Positions 55,915-63,888 of a stretch of 64,000 nucleotides of DNA are shown here, piece after piece. The translations under genes and the position numbers were made by a program. The notes below the pieces were generated by a model. The model was not told where the DNA came from and searched no databases. It saw only the letters and a list, made by a program, of their open reading frames with translations. Where the stretch lies: contig CALVMR010000003.1 in assembly GCA_944346885.1 (NCBI GenBank), positions 31,018 to 95,017 on the forward strand, written 5' to 3'. The stretch is from an uncultured Clostridia bacterium (GTDB lineage Bacteria; Bacillota; Clostridia; Christensenellales; Borkfalkiaceae). Each line of letters starts with the position of its first letter. The first letter of the stretch is position 1.

Positions 55915-57083
55915 AACAGTTTATCAACACCCGCGCGGCGGAGCTGAAACCGAGCGGGATCCGAAAATTTTTCGATATCGTTTCCGAAATGAAGGATGCG
56001 ATCTCGCTGGGCGTGGGCGAGCCCGATTTCATCACACCCTGGAACGTGCGCGACGCCGCCGTGCGCAGCATCCGCCGCGGGTATACGCAATACACGGGCA
56101 ACCGCGGGTTGCCCGCGCTGCGTGAGGCGATCGCGCGGTACGTAAAGGAGCGGTTCGGCGTGGAATATTCCCCCGAACACATCATCGTGACCGTCGGCGC
56201 AAGCGAGGGGATCGATCTTGTGATGCGCGCCGTCTGCGAGGCGGGAGACGAAATTTTGGTGCCCGACCCCGGCTACGTTTCGTACATGCCCTGCGTGCAG
56301 CTTTCGGGCGGCACGCCCGTGCCCGTGCCCTGTTCGCAAGAAAACGGCTTTATCCTGACCCCCGAAGCGCTGGAAAGGGCGATCACGCCCAAGAGCAAAG
56401 CGCTCGTGCTGCCGTACCCCAACAATCCGACGGGCGGCGTCATGACCAAAGAACAGCTCGAAGCCATCGTGCCCGTCATCGTCAAGCATGACCTCTTGGT
56501 CATTTCAGACGAGATCTATGCCGAACTCACCTACGGCGGGCGGCATGTTTCCGTCGCCTCCCTGCCCGGCATGAAGGAGCGCACCGTGCTCATCAACGGG
56601 TTTTCCAAGGCGTTCGCCATGACGGGCTGGCGCATCGGGTTCGTGTGTTCGCCCGAAGAGATCGACGCGGCGATGTTGAAGATCCACCAGTATACGCTGT
56701 TGTGCGCGCCTTCCGCTTCGCAGTACGCCGCGCTGGAAGGGTTAAAGGACGGCTTTTCGGATAATTTTGCCGTGGTGGAGAGCATGCGCGACGAGTACGA
56801 CCGCCGCCGCAGGTTCATGGTGGATTTTTTCAACGGCTGCGGGCTGACCTGCTTCGAACCGCGCGGCGCCTTTTACGTCTATCCTTCGGTGGAGAGCACG
56901 GGCATGAGCGGCGAAGCGTTTGCCGAAGGGCTGCTGCGCGCCGAAAAGGTTGCCGTGGTTCCGGGGGACGCCTTCGGCAGCGCGGGCAAAGACCACGTGC
57001 GCTGTTCGTACGCCACAAGCGTGAACAACTTGCGCGAAGCCGCCGCCCGCATCGAAAAATACGTAAAATCTGTGCGGAAATAA
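55911..57083 (+). CDS. PLP-dependent class I/II aminotransferase
   Basis: A 390-residue aminotransferase of the AspC/alanine type. Seen are SLGVGEPDFITPWNVRDAA, YTQYTGNRGLPALREAIARY, LPYPNNPTGGVM with the PLP-contact Asn, SDEIYAELTYGG, the PLP-binding Lys in INGFSKAFAMTGWRIGF, and the substrate-carboxylate Arg in VRCSYATS. It is fused in translation to the Lrp-like gene. A terminator follows. The substrate cannot be fixed; aspartate, alanine or aromatic amino acids are possible. Confidence 0.92.
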   Translation: MKQFINTRAAELKPSGIRKFFDIVSEMKDAISLGVGEPDFITPWNVRDAAVRSIRRGYTQYTGNRGLPALREAIARYVKERFGVEYSPEHIIVTVGASEGIDLVMRAVCEAGDEILVPDPGYVSYMPCVQLSGGTPVPVPCSQENGFILTPEALERAITPKSKALVLPYPNNPTGGVMTKEQLEAIVPVIVKHDLLVISDEIYAELTYGGRHVSVASLPGMKERTVLINGFSKAFAMTGWRIGFVCSPEEIDAAMLKIHQYTLLCAPSASQYAALEGLKDGFSDNFAVVESMRDEYDRRRRFMVDFFNGCGLTCFEPRGAFYVYPSVESTGMSGEAFAEGLLRAEKVAVVPGDAFGSAGKDHVRCSYATSVNNLREAAARIEKYVKSVRK

Positions 57084-57087
57084 AGGA

Positions 57088-57119
57088 AGCGGAGGGGCAA
57101 AGCTCCTCCGCTGTTTTTT
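57088..57119 (+). terminator. Terminator of the aminotransferase operon
   Basis: An 8-bp stem (AGCGGAGG with CCTCCGCT) followed by GTTTTTTA, 4 bp after the stop. Confidence 0.85.
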
Positions 57120-57124
57120 AGTAC

Positions 57125-57218
57125 CGGCACGCCCGCGGCGGCTTCGGTGCGGCGGGCAATGTCAAGAGGGCGGCAAAAAAACACGGCGGCACGCCCGCGG
57201 CGGCTTCGGGGCGGCGGG
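57125..57218 (+). repeat. 32-bp direct repeat pair
   Basis: Bases 57125-57156 and 57187-57218 differ at one position (CGGCACGCCCGCGGCGGCTT in both, then CGG-GCGGCGGG). They lie between the terminator and the greA promoter. The rest of the 365-bp gap holds only the greA promoter and leader. Confidence 0.8.
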
Positions 57219-57288
57219 AAAGGGGCGGTCAGGGCAGGGGCGCGCCAAAACTTTTTTGTTTCCGGTATGCCGCATTCGGTTGCTGCAC

Positions 57289-57367
57289 TTGACAAAACCG
57301 CCGCAAACGGGTATAATAGTAGAAAACGGGCAGGAAGAAGTGGTTCCGCAGGGCGCTGCGGGATCAC
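57289..57367 (+). promoter_or_regulatory. Promoter and leader hairpin of greA
   Basis: Consensus TTGACA (57289-57294) and TATAAT (57312-57317) with 17-bp spacer. The 125-base leader has a 12-bp stem (57340-57351 with 57356-57367, two G-T pairs) followed by TCTTTTG, and a CCGC/GCGG hairpin nearer the start; attenuation is possible. Confidence 0.75.
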
Positions 57368-57448
57368 TCTTTTGTACGTTGAAAGGGCAGCCGTGCAAAG
57401 AAAACCGCTTCGGACGGCGGAAAAGAAAGGAGAGAAGGGTAGCAGTTT

Positions 57449-57943
57449 ATGGCGGAAGAATTTATCATGACCCAAAAAGGGTACGATGAAGCAAAAGAGT
57501 ATCTTCGGTATCTGAAAACGGAGAAGAAGAAAGAGATCACCGAGCGCATCAAAGTGGCGCGCGGCTTCGGCGATCTCTCCGAAAACGCGGAGTACGACGC
57601 GGCGAAAAACGAAGAGGCTCTCAACGAAAGCGAGATCCGCGAGCTCGAAAACAAGATCAAAAACGCAAAGATCATGGAGGAGAGCAAGGATAACAGCAAG
57701 GTGCATTTCGGCAGCCAAGTTACGCTGTACGACCGCGACTTGGAAGAGACGGTCGTCTACACCATCATGGGCAGCACCGAGGCGGATCCCGATAAAAACA
57801 TCGTCGCCATCGATTCTCCCATCGGCATCGCGCTGGCGGGGGCAAGCAAGGGAGACGTTGTTACCGTGCACGCGCCCAACGGCTTCGATTACGAAGTGGA
57901 GATCCGCGAGATCAGCGAGGGCGGTTCCGCCAAGGCGGAATAG
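57449..57943 (+). CDS. greA: Transcription elongation factor GreA
   Basis: GreA rescues backtracked RNA polymerase by stimulating transcript cleavage. The 164 residues have the N-terminal coiled coil with acidic tip (FGDLSENAEYDAAKNEE, where Asp and Glu position magnesium), and the C-terminal FKBP-like domain (SQVTLYDRDLEETVVYTIMG, DSPIGIALAGASKGDVV). Length and motifs are ordinary. AAGGAGAG precedes ATG 57449. Confidence 0.96.
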   Translation: MAEEFIMTQKGYDEAKEYLRYLKTEKKKEITERIKVARGFGDLSENAEYDAAKNEEALNESEIRELENKIKNAKIMEESKDNSKVHFGSQVTLYDRDLEETVVYTIMGSTEADPDKNIVAIDSPIGIALAGASKGDVVTVHAPNGFDYEVEIREISEGGSAKAE

Positions 57944-58044
57944 GGGCGCGCCGCAAAGCGGCGCCGAACCGCCGTTTTGCTTTGCGGAAGGCAAAAAATC
58001 CGCCCGCCGCGCCGTAAATGCGGAACGGGCGAAGAGAGGGTACA

Positions 58045-59145
58045 ATGGACGCAAAGATCACGAAGAAGAGACTGGGGCATCAGCTTTCCTATGACTGGAT
58101 CAAGATCGCGGGCACCTGCGTGCTGGCGGTCGTGATCCTGATCGTGCTGTTTACGTCCATCGGCACCCGCCCGACGGCTGGGCAGACCTTTGATCTTTAC
58201 ACGCTGTTCGACGTTCGGTTCTACGCGGACGGGCTGGGTTCGCTGGAAGAGCTGAAAGAAAAGGACGCGCTCTCTTACGATATCCAAAAACTCAACGCCG
58301 TTGAAGTGACCCGCACCGGCTATGAAGACATGATCCTCTCCACCCGCTTTGCCGCGGGCGAGGGAGACGTGGTGATCTCCTCCGACGTGGGCGATAAGTT
58401 CGCCGAAGACGGTTCGGGGGCGCTGGTCGATCTTTCGGGGCTGAAAGAATTTCTCTATGCCTACCGCGTCAACTGCATGTGGCTGGGCACGGACGGAAAG
58501 GGATGGGCTTTCGACGGCGAGTACGAGGCGGATATCCCCAATTATTTTGCGGAATGCGCCGCGTATCTGGATACGTATTTCCCCGGCGCGGGGTACTGCG
58601 CGGCGGTAACGAGCGGCGTGTTTTCGCCGCTGGATACCGAAGCGGAGCTGGACGAAGAGGCTGCCGCCGCGGGTTTTGCCGAACGCATGAAGGGGGACAA
58701 GCGGTACAAGACGGAAGACCAGAAGGCGCAGGGCGTCAAAGACGAACAGGCGCGCTTGTTGAATCTGCGCGATGCGTTCGTCAAGGTATGGAACTCCGTC
58801 AACACAAACGGCGCCGTCCGCGTGCGGCAAACACAGTTTTCCGCCGACGTAAACGGAGACGGCAGCGTGGCAACGGACGGGTCCGAGACCTTTACTTGGA
58901 GCTTTGCCTTCGATATCAGCGGGCTGGAAGGCATCGGAAACATCGTTAAAACGTACGCCGAGGGCAGCACGGGCAACGTGACCGGTTCGCGCGAGGGGCT
59001 CAGTTTGAGCGTGGTGCGCACGGGCACTTCCAAAGAGCCGGAGCTGCGCTACGAGCCGTTTACCCTGCTTGCCTATTTTGTGGAAGAGTGCAACGGCGGG
59101 GATTGGCAAACGTATCACGACGCAACGGGGGAAGAGAGCGCATGA
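58045..59145 (+). CDS. Membrane-anchored protein of unknown function
   Basis: I do not recognise a named family. From ATG 58045 (GAGAGGG upstream) it has 366 residues with a short cytosolic start, one membrane helix (about 18-38) and an extracytoplasmic domain. The segment GEGDVVISSDVGDKFAEDGSGALVDLS resembles the hinge region of periplasmic binding proteins, but the rest does not, so this is weak. An inserted Lys/Glu-rich part (about 210-245) follows. It overlaps the next gene by 4 bases, so it is translated with the decarboxylase-like gene; the connection is unexplained. Confidence 0.75.
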   Translation: MDAKITKKRLGHQLSYDWIKIAGTCVLAVVILIVLFTSIGTRPTAGQTFDLYTLFDVRFYADGLGSLEELKEKDALSYDIQKLNAVEVTRTGYEDMILSTRFAAGEGDVVISSDVGDKFAEDGSGALVDLSGLKEFLYAYRVNCMWLGTDGKGWAFDGEYEADIPNYFAECAAYLDTYFPGAGYCAAVTSGVFSPLDTEAELDEEAAAAGFAERMKGDKRYKTEDQKAQGVKDEQARLLNLRDAFVKVWNSVNTNGAVRVRQTQFSADVNGDGSVATDGSETFTWSFAFDISGLEGIGNIVKTYAEGSTGNVTGSREGLSLSVVRTGTSKEPELRYEPFTLLAYFVEECNGGDWQTYHDATGEESA

Positions 59146-60524
59146 AGCTGCACATTTACGAAGCGCTCGCCGCTTATAAAAAGAAGAACCCCGCGCGCTT
59201 TCATATGCCGGGGCACAAGGCAAACAGGCGCGGGTTCCCGCTTCTGCGCGACGCCGCGCTGGATATCACCGAGCTCTCCTTTTCGGATAGTTTGGAGAGC
59301 CCGAACGGCGTCATCGCAAGCGCGCAGGAGGATATCGCCGAACTGCTCGGCGCAAAACGCAGTTATATTTTGACGGACGGCGCAACGGCGGGCATCTTTG
59401 CGATGCTCTATGCCGTGCGCAGATCGGGCGGGAAGGTCGCTATTACGCGCTCCTCGCACAAGAGCGTGTACAATGCGTGCGCGCTGTTGGGCGTGGAGCC
59501 GTATATTTTACAAAGCAACGAGCGTGACGGCGTGCTGCTGCCGCCCGGCGCGACAGACGTGGAGGCGGCGCTCGCGCGCGATCCGAAGATCGGCGCCGTG
59601 CTGCTCACCACTCCCGATTACTACGGCAATACCGCCGACCTTGCCGCCGTGCGCAGCGTGTGCAACCGCTACGGGAAGTACCTGCTTGCCGACGGCGCGC
59701 ACGGGGCGTATCTCAAATTCGACCCCGATCGGAGCGGGGAGTATGCCGGCAACTTTGCGGATATGTGGGTAGACGGTTCGCACAAGACCATGCCCACGCT
59801 CACGCAGGGCGCGCTTTTGAACATCGCCGAGGAGGCGCTCGTGCCCGCCGCCGAAGAGGGGCTGGATATGTTCCGTACCACCAGCCCGTCCTATCCGATC
59901 ATGGCGTCGGTGGAATACGGCGTAAAATATTACGCGGAGCACGCCGCGGAGCGCATTGACGCCGTGCGGCGCGAGCTCGCGTTCATGAAGGCGCGGCTCG
60001 CTAAGCGCGGGTTGCAGGTCTACGGCGGGAGCAAAACGCTCGCGGTCGCCGTCGATTTCGGGGCGGCGGGCATTTCGCCCGCGGCGGCGTATGCAGAGCT
60101 GGAACGGCGGCGCGTGGTCGCGGAGCTGAGCGACGGGCGGTACGTGCTCTTTTATCTCTCTCCGCTCACCACCCCCGGCGAGATCGCGCGGATGGAGCGC
60201 GCCGTGCGCGCGGTGGCGCGCATGCGCACGCTGCGCGGCACGTATACGGCGCCAGCGCGCCTGCCTCTTGCAGGCGCACGCAAATTCAGTTATTTGGCGG
60301 CGTGGGGCATGCCGTACGAGCTGCTTTCCCCGCGCGAGGCGGTCGGGCGCGTCTGCGCGCGCAACGCGGGCATATCCCCGCCCTGTTACCCCGTTGTCGT
60401 GGCGGGAGAACAGCTCACGCAGGAAGCGGCGGAAGCGCTCGCTTCGGCAGAGCACACGTTCGGTTTGCAGGGCGGAAAGGTCGCCGTTTTGAACATCGGC
60501 GGCAGAGCGGGGCACAGAGCATGA
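59142..60524 (+). CDS. Orn/Lys/Arg decarboxylase-like PLP enzyme
   Basis: A 460-residue PLP-dependent fold-type I protein of the Orn/Lys/Arg decarboxylase family. Seen are FHMPGHKANRRGFP at the start, SYILTDGATAGIFAMLYAV, LLADGAHGAYLKFD and the PLP Lys in DGSHKTMPTLTQGALLNI. The C-terminal family domain is short. The order decarboxylase-like, tmk, holB, ricT is that of the Bacillus yaaO region. Activity is not proven; many members of this branch are uncharacterised. Confidence 0.87.
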   Translation: MKLHIYEALAAYKKKNPARFHMPGHKANRRGFPLLRDAALDITELSFSDSLESPNGVIASAQEDIAELLGAKRSYILTDGATAGIFAMLYAVRRSGGKVAITRSSHKSVYNACALLGVEPYILQSNERDGVLLPPGATDVEAALARDPKIGAVLLTTPDYYGNTADLAAVRSVCNRYGKYLLADGAHGAYLKFDPDRSGEYAGNFADMWVDGSHKTMPTLTQGALLNIAEEALVPAAEEGLDMFRTTSPSYPIMASVEYGVKYYAEHAAERIDAVRRELAFMKARLAKRGLQVYGGSKTLAVAVDFGAAGISPAAAYAELERRRVVAELSDGRYVLFYLSPLTTPGEIARMERAVRAVARMRTLRGTYTAPARLPLAGARKFSYLAAWGMPYELLSPREAVGRVCARNAGISPPCYPVVVAGEQLTQEAAEALASAEHTFGLQGGKVAVLNIGGRAGHRA

Positions 60525-61159
60525 GCGCGCGCGGAAAATTTATCGCCTTCGAGGGCTGCGAGGGGGCGGGCAAGTCTACGCAGATGCGCCTGCTTTCCGA
60601 ACTGCTGCAAAAGCGGGGCGTGCCGCACACCGTCACCCGCGAGCCGGGCGGCGGGGAGATCTCCGAGGCGATCCGCAAAGTGATTTTGAACGGCAAGTTT
60701 ACCGCCATGACGGACGAGTGCGAGGCGCTGCTGTATGCGGCGGCGCGCGTGCAACACCTTGCCGATACCGTTGCGCCCGCGTTGGAGCGGGGAGAGCTGG
60801 TGCTGTGCGACCGCTATATTTTCTCTTCCTACGCCTACCAAGGCAGCGGCAGAGGGCTGCCGCGCTCTTTTTTGGAGCAGATCAACAGCTACGCGCTCGC
60901 GCATTTTATGCCGGATCTGGCGCTCTTTTTGGATATTCCGCCCGCGCTCGCCTTTGACCGCAAGCACGGCGTGGACGAAAACGACCGCATGGAGTGCGCG
61001 GGAGAGGGCTTTCACGTCCGCGTTTACGCGGGGTACAGGCAGATGCTCGGCGAATTTCCGGGCGTGTTCGTCGCCGTGGATTGTTCGGGCACAAAGTTTG
61101 AAACCAATGCCAAGATCGCGGCAATGTTGGAGGAGAGGGGGATCATTCCCCGCGCGTGA
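60521..61159 (+). CDS. tmk: Thymidylate kinase
   Basis: Tmk phosphorylates dTMP to dTDP. The start ATG 60521 overlaps the previous stop (ATGA) and gives 212 residues. Motifs are P-loop FEGCEGAGKSTQM, the DRX-type RYIFSSYAYQGSGRG with the substrate Arg, TREPGGGEISE, and the LID-like region RKHGVDENDRME. Length is normal. Confidence 0.95.
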   Translation: MSARGKFIAFEGCEGAGKSTQMRLLSELLQKRGVPHTVTREPGGGEISEAIRKVILNGKFTAMTDECEALLYAAARVQHLADTVAPALERGELVLCDRYIFSSYAYQGSGRGLPRSFLEQINSYALAHFMPDLALFLDIPPALAFDRKHGVDENDRMECAGEGFHVRVYAGYRQMLGEFPGVFVAVDCSGTKFETNAKIAAMLEERGIIPRA

Positions 61160-62106
61160 TGGAGATCTTTCCGAGCAGCAAGGCATATAAGTTGGTCGCG
61201 GGCGATCTGCGGCAGGGGCGGCTTTCGCACGCCTATTTGCTGCTGTGCCCCGATCTTCCTTCGCTGGGAGGGTTTTTGCGCAGCCTCGCTTCGCTCATTT
61301 TGGTGGAAGGGGCAGCCGCGGCGGAGGCGGAGCGCATTGCCCGCCTTGTCGGGGAAGACCGCTATCCCGATTGCCGCTTTTTCCCCGCAAAGGGCGAAAA
61401 GTGCGGCGTGGCGGAAGTGAAGGCGATGCTCGACGATTGCTACATCCGCCCCGTGGAGAACGCGCGCAAAGTGTTCATCCTCGGCGCCGTGCACGAGATG
61501 CTGCCCGCCGCGCAGAACAAGCTGCTCAAAGTGCTGGAAGAACCGCCCGCGGGCGTCGTGTTTTTGCTCGGTTCCGCAAGCGAATACGCGGTGCTTTCCA
61601 CGGTGCGTTCGCGCGCAAAACGGCTGGACCTGCAATCCTTTCCCGAACGGGAGATCGAGGTGTACCTCCGCGAAAAATATCCTTCGCGCAAGGACGCAAA
61701 GGAGCTTGCCGCGCTTTCGGGCGGGTTGCCCGGCAGGGCGGAAGAGCTTGCCGCGGGCAACGTTTCGGGTGAGAGCGAACAGCTTGCCCTTTTGGTGCTC
61801 AACCTCTCTCCCGCGGCGATCCCTGCCGCGGCGCGGCGGTATGCCGACCGGGAGGAAGCGGCGCGCGCGTTGCAGATCTTGCGCCTCATTTACCGCGATC
61901 TGCTCATGCTGCGGCTGGGCAGGGAGGATCTGTTGCTTTGCGGCGGGGATAAAAAGGTGCTCGGCAAGGCGGCGCGGCGGTACAGCGAACGGGCGCTGGT
62001 GCATGCGCTGGGCAGGATCGGGCAGTGCGAACGGGATCTGCGCGCCAATGCGGCGGTGCCGATGAGCATCGAGGCGCTGCTGTACGGGATTTTGGAGGAA
62101 ACATGA
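61159..62106 (+). CDS. holB: DNA polymerase III delta prime subunit
   Basis: Clamp-loader subunit of 315 residues. ATG 61159 overlaps the tmk stop (TGATG). Seen are SHAYLLLCPDLPSLGGFLRSL, VAEVKAMLDDCYIRPVENARKVFIL, AAQNKLLKVLEEPPAGVVFLL and STVRSRAKRLDL, all typical of delta prime; the P-loop is degenerate, as expected, and zinc-binding Cys residues are absent. It is linked by 4-base overlaps with ricT. Confidence 0.92.
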   Translation: MEIFPSSKAYKLVAGDLRQGRLSHAYLLLCPDLPSLGGFLRSLASLILVEGAAAAEAERIARLVGEDRYPDCRFFPAKGEKCGVAEVKAMLDDCYIRPVENARKVFILGAVHEMLPAAQNKLLKVLEEPPAGVVFLLGSASEYAVLSTVRSRAKRLDLQSFPEREIEVYLREKYPSRKDAKELAALSGGLPGRAEELAAGNVSGESEQLALLVLNLSPAAIPAAARRYADREEAARALQILRLIYRDLLMLRLGREDLLLCGGDKKVLGKAARRYSERALVHALGRIGQCERDLRANAAVPMSIEALLYGILEET

Positions 62107-63227
62107 GGATCATCGGGATAAAATTCAAAGAGGGCGGAAAAATTTATTATTTTGCGCCCGCAGAGGGCACGGAGTATACCGAAAACGCCGAAGTCATCGT
62201 GGAGACGGGCAGAGGGCTGGAATTTGCCTTTGTCGCGTTCCCTCCGCGCGAGGCGGCGGAAGAAGAGGTGACCCAGCCGCTGCGCCCCGTCGTGCGGCTT
62301 GCGACCGATAAAGACAGGGAGCAGCGCAAAAAGAATTTGGAGCGCCGTGCCGAGGCGATCCGCGCCGCGCAGGAAAAGGCGAACGGCTACGGGCTCGCCA
62401 TGAAAATCATAGACTGCGAGTTTACCTTCGACGGCAACAAAGTGCTCTTCTTTTTTTCGGCGGAGAACCGCGTCGATTTCCGCGAGCTGGTGCGCGACCT
62501 TGCAAGCATGTTCCACAGCCGTATCGAATTGCGGCAGGTGGGCGCGCGCGACGAGGCAAAGTTGCTCGGCGGCATCGCGCCCTGCGGCAGAGAGTGTTGC
62601 TGCGCCGGCGCCATGCCTGATTTTTGCAAAGTTTCCATCAAAATGGCAAAGGTGCAGGGGCTTTCGCTCAACCCCGGCAAGATCAGCGGACTGTGCGGCA
62701 GGCTGATGTGCTGCCTCAGTTACGAAAACGAGTATTACAGCGAGGCGTATAAAAAGATGCCCAAGCTCGGCGGCGAAGTCGGAACGCCGGAGGGGAAGGG
62801 CACCGTTGTTTCCAACAACATGCTCACCTATACCGTGCGCGTAAAGATCGAAAAGGACGGCGTGCCCGTGTTTAAAGATTTTCCGCTGGCGGAGATCCGC
62901 TTCCGCGGCAGGGGCACGCAGGCGGAGGAAGAGGCTGCCGAAGAGGAAGAGGGCACCGAAGCGCCGCAGGAGCGGGAGGAGCCCGCCTTGCAGGAGCGCC
63001 GCCCGCAAGCGGAGCGCGAACGCCGCCGCGCGGAGAAGCCGCACCGCCAAGGCGAAGGGCAGGAGCGGAAAAACCGGCAGGAAAACCGCGGGCACGGCGG
63101 GCAGGCACGCCCGCAGGAACGGGAGAAGCAGCCGCAGGGCGAGGGGGCGCCGCCCGCCGAACACCGCCGCCGCAGGCATAAGCGCGGGCACGGCAAAAAG
63201 GGCGGAGAAACGCCGCCGCAGGCATAG
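62103..63227 (+). CDS. ricT: PSP1 domain protein RicT (YaaT)
   Basis: RicT acts with RicA and RicF in the iron-sulfur Y complex that aids RNase Y processing. ATG 62103 overlaps the holB stop. The first 265 residues form the PSP1 domain with the Cys-rich signature CGRECCC (161-167), Cys175, and CGRLMCC (198-204), candidate cluster ligands. Residues about 271-374 form a tail rich in Glu, then Arg, Gln and His, absent from the Bacillus protein. The tail is hydrophilic and probably disordered, and may bind RNA. Confidence 0.9.
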   Translation: MRIIGIKFKEGGKIYYFAPAEGTEYTENAEVIVETGRGLEFAFVAFPPREAAEEEVTQPLRPVVRLATDKDREQRKKNLERRAEAIRAAQEKANGYGLAMKIIDCEFTFDGNKVLFFFSAENRVDFRELVRDLASMFHSRIELRQVGARDEAKLLGGIAPCGRECCCAGAMPDFCKVSIKMAKVQGLSLNPGKISGLCGRLMCCLSYENEYYSEAYKKMPKLGGEVGTPEGKGTVVSNNMLTYTVRVKIEKDGVPVFKDFPLAEIRFRGRGTQAEEEAAEEEEGTEAPQEREEPALQERRPQAERERRRAEKPHRQGEGQERKNRQENRGHGGQARPQEREKQPQGEGAPPAEHRRRRHKRGHGKKGGETPPQA

Positions 63228-63328
63228 CAAAACGCCGCCCGTCGGCGAAGGAGCGCTTGCCGCAACGGGCAGGGCGCGCCGGCGCGCCGCGGAAAATAAA
63301 ATTTTCAAAAAAAGTTTGTTCCTGCTTC

Positions 63329-63357
63329 TTTACTATTTCAAAAAGGTATGTTATAAT
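63329..63357 (+). promoter_or_regulatory. Promoter of the ferredoxin gene
   Basis: TTTACT (63329-63334) and TATAAT (63352-63357) are 17 bp apart. The region is AT-rich relative to its neighbours. Confidence 0.65.
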
Positions 63358-63403
63358 ACAGAGGACAGAACTTGTCCGAGAGTATATTTGGAGGTAGATC
63401 ATT

Positions 63404-63577
63404 ATGGCTCATAAAATTTCCGAAGAGTGCATTTCCTGCGGCGCCTGCGCCGATACCTGCCCCGTGAACGCGATTTCGCAGGGCGATACGCAGTACCAGA
63501 TCGATCCCGACGTCTGCATCGATTGCGGCGCCTGCGAAGAGGGCTGCCCCGTCGGCGCTATCTCGCCCGAAGAATAA
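63404..63577 (+). CDS. 2[4Fe-4S] ferredoxin
   Basis: A 57-residue clostridial-type ferredoxin with two cluster motifs, CISCGACADTCP and CIDCGACEEGCP, each CxxCxxCxxxCP. It is an electron carrier for low-potential reactions. GGAGGT lies 8 bases before ATG 63404. The gene is complete and single. It could feed the pyridine-nucleotide-independent thioredoxin reductase at 14916, but nothing in the sequence shows that directly. Confidence 0.95.
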   Translation: MAHKISEECISCGACADTCPVNAISQGDTQYQIDPDVCIDCGACEEGCPVGAISPEE

Positions 63578-63695
63578 GCGGATCGCCTAGGGGGACCTTG
63601 CGCGGCGGCACTGCTTCTGCGCAAGTTTTTTGCGCGGCATACGCCGCGCACGCAAACAAAACGGTTTGCGCGCAAACTATTTAAAAAACAAAAGC

Positions 63696-63721
63696 ATGCC
63701 GCGCGCAGATGCGCGCGGCAT
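63696..63721 (+). terminator. Hairpin before tRNA-Ala
   Basis: An 11-bp stem (ATGCCGCGCGC with GCGCGCGGCAT, loop AGAT) lies 6 bp before the tRNA. It lacks a T-tract, so it may be a processing element rather than a terminator of the ferredoxin transcript. The rest of 63578-63695 shows no gene. Confidence 0.4.
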
Positions 63722-63726
63722 ACCGC

Positions 63727-63802
63727 GGGGATATAGCTCAGTTGGTAGAGCGCTTGAATGGCATTCAAGAGGTCATGGGTTCGATTCCCACTATCTCCAC
63801 CA
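63727..63802 (+). tRNA. tRNA-Ala (anticodon GGC)
   Basis: A complete 76-base cloverleaf: acceptor GGGGATA with TATCTCC, D arm GCTC-AGTTGGTA-GAGC, anticodon arm CTTGA-ATGGCAT-TCAAG with anticodon GGC, T arm with TTCGATT, and an encoded CCA end. The G3-T70 pair is the identity element of alanine tRNA. One mismatch lies in the T stem. Confidence 0.97.
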
Positions 63803-63830
63803 TACCGTAACAAGTCGAACCGCTGTTACA

Positions 63831-63869
63831 AAAAGAACCCGACGAGAAAATCGTCGGGTTCTTTTTATG
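63831..63869 (+). terminator. Terminator after tRNA-Ala
   Basis: A 15-bp stem (63831-63845 with 63851-63865) with loop GAAAA; the right arm ends in CTTTTTAT. Confidence 0.9.
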
Positions 63870-63888
63870 AAAGAGGTGAATTATACTA

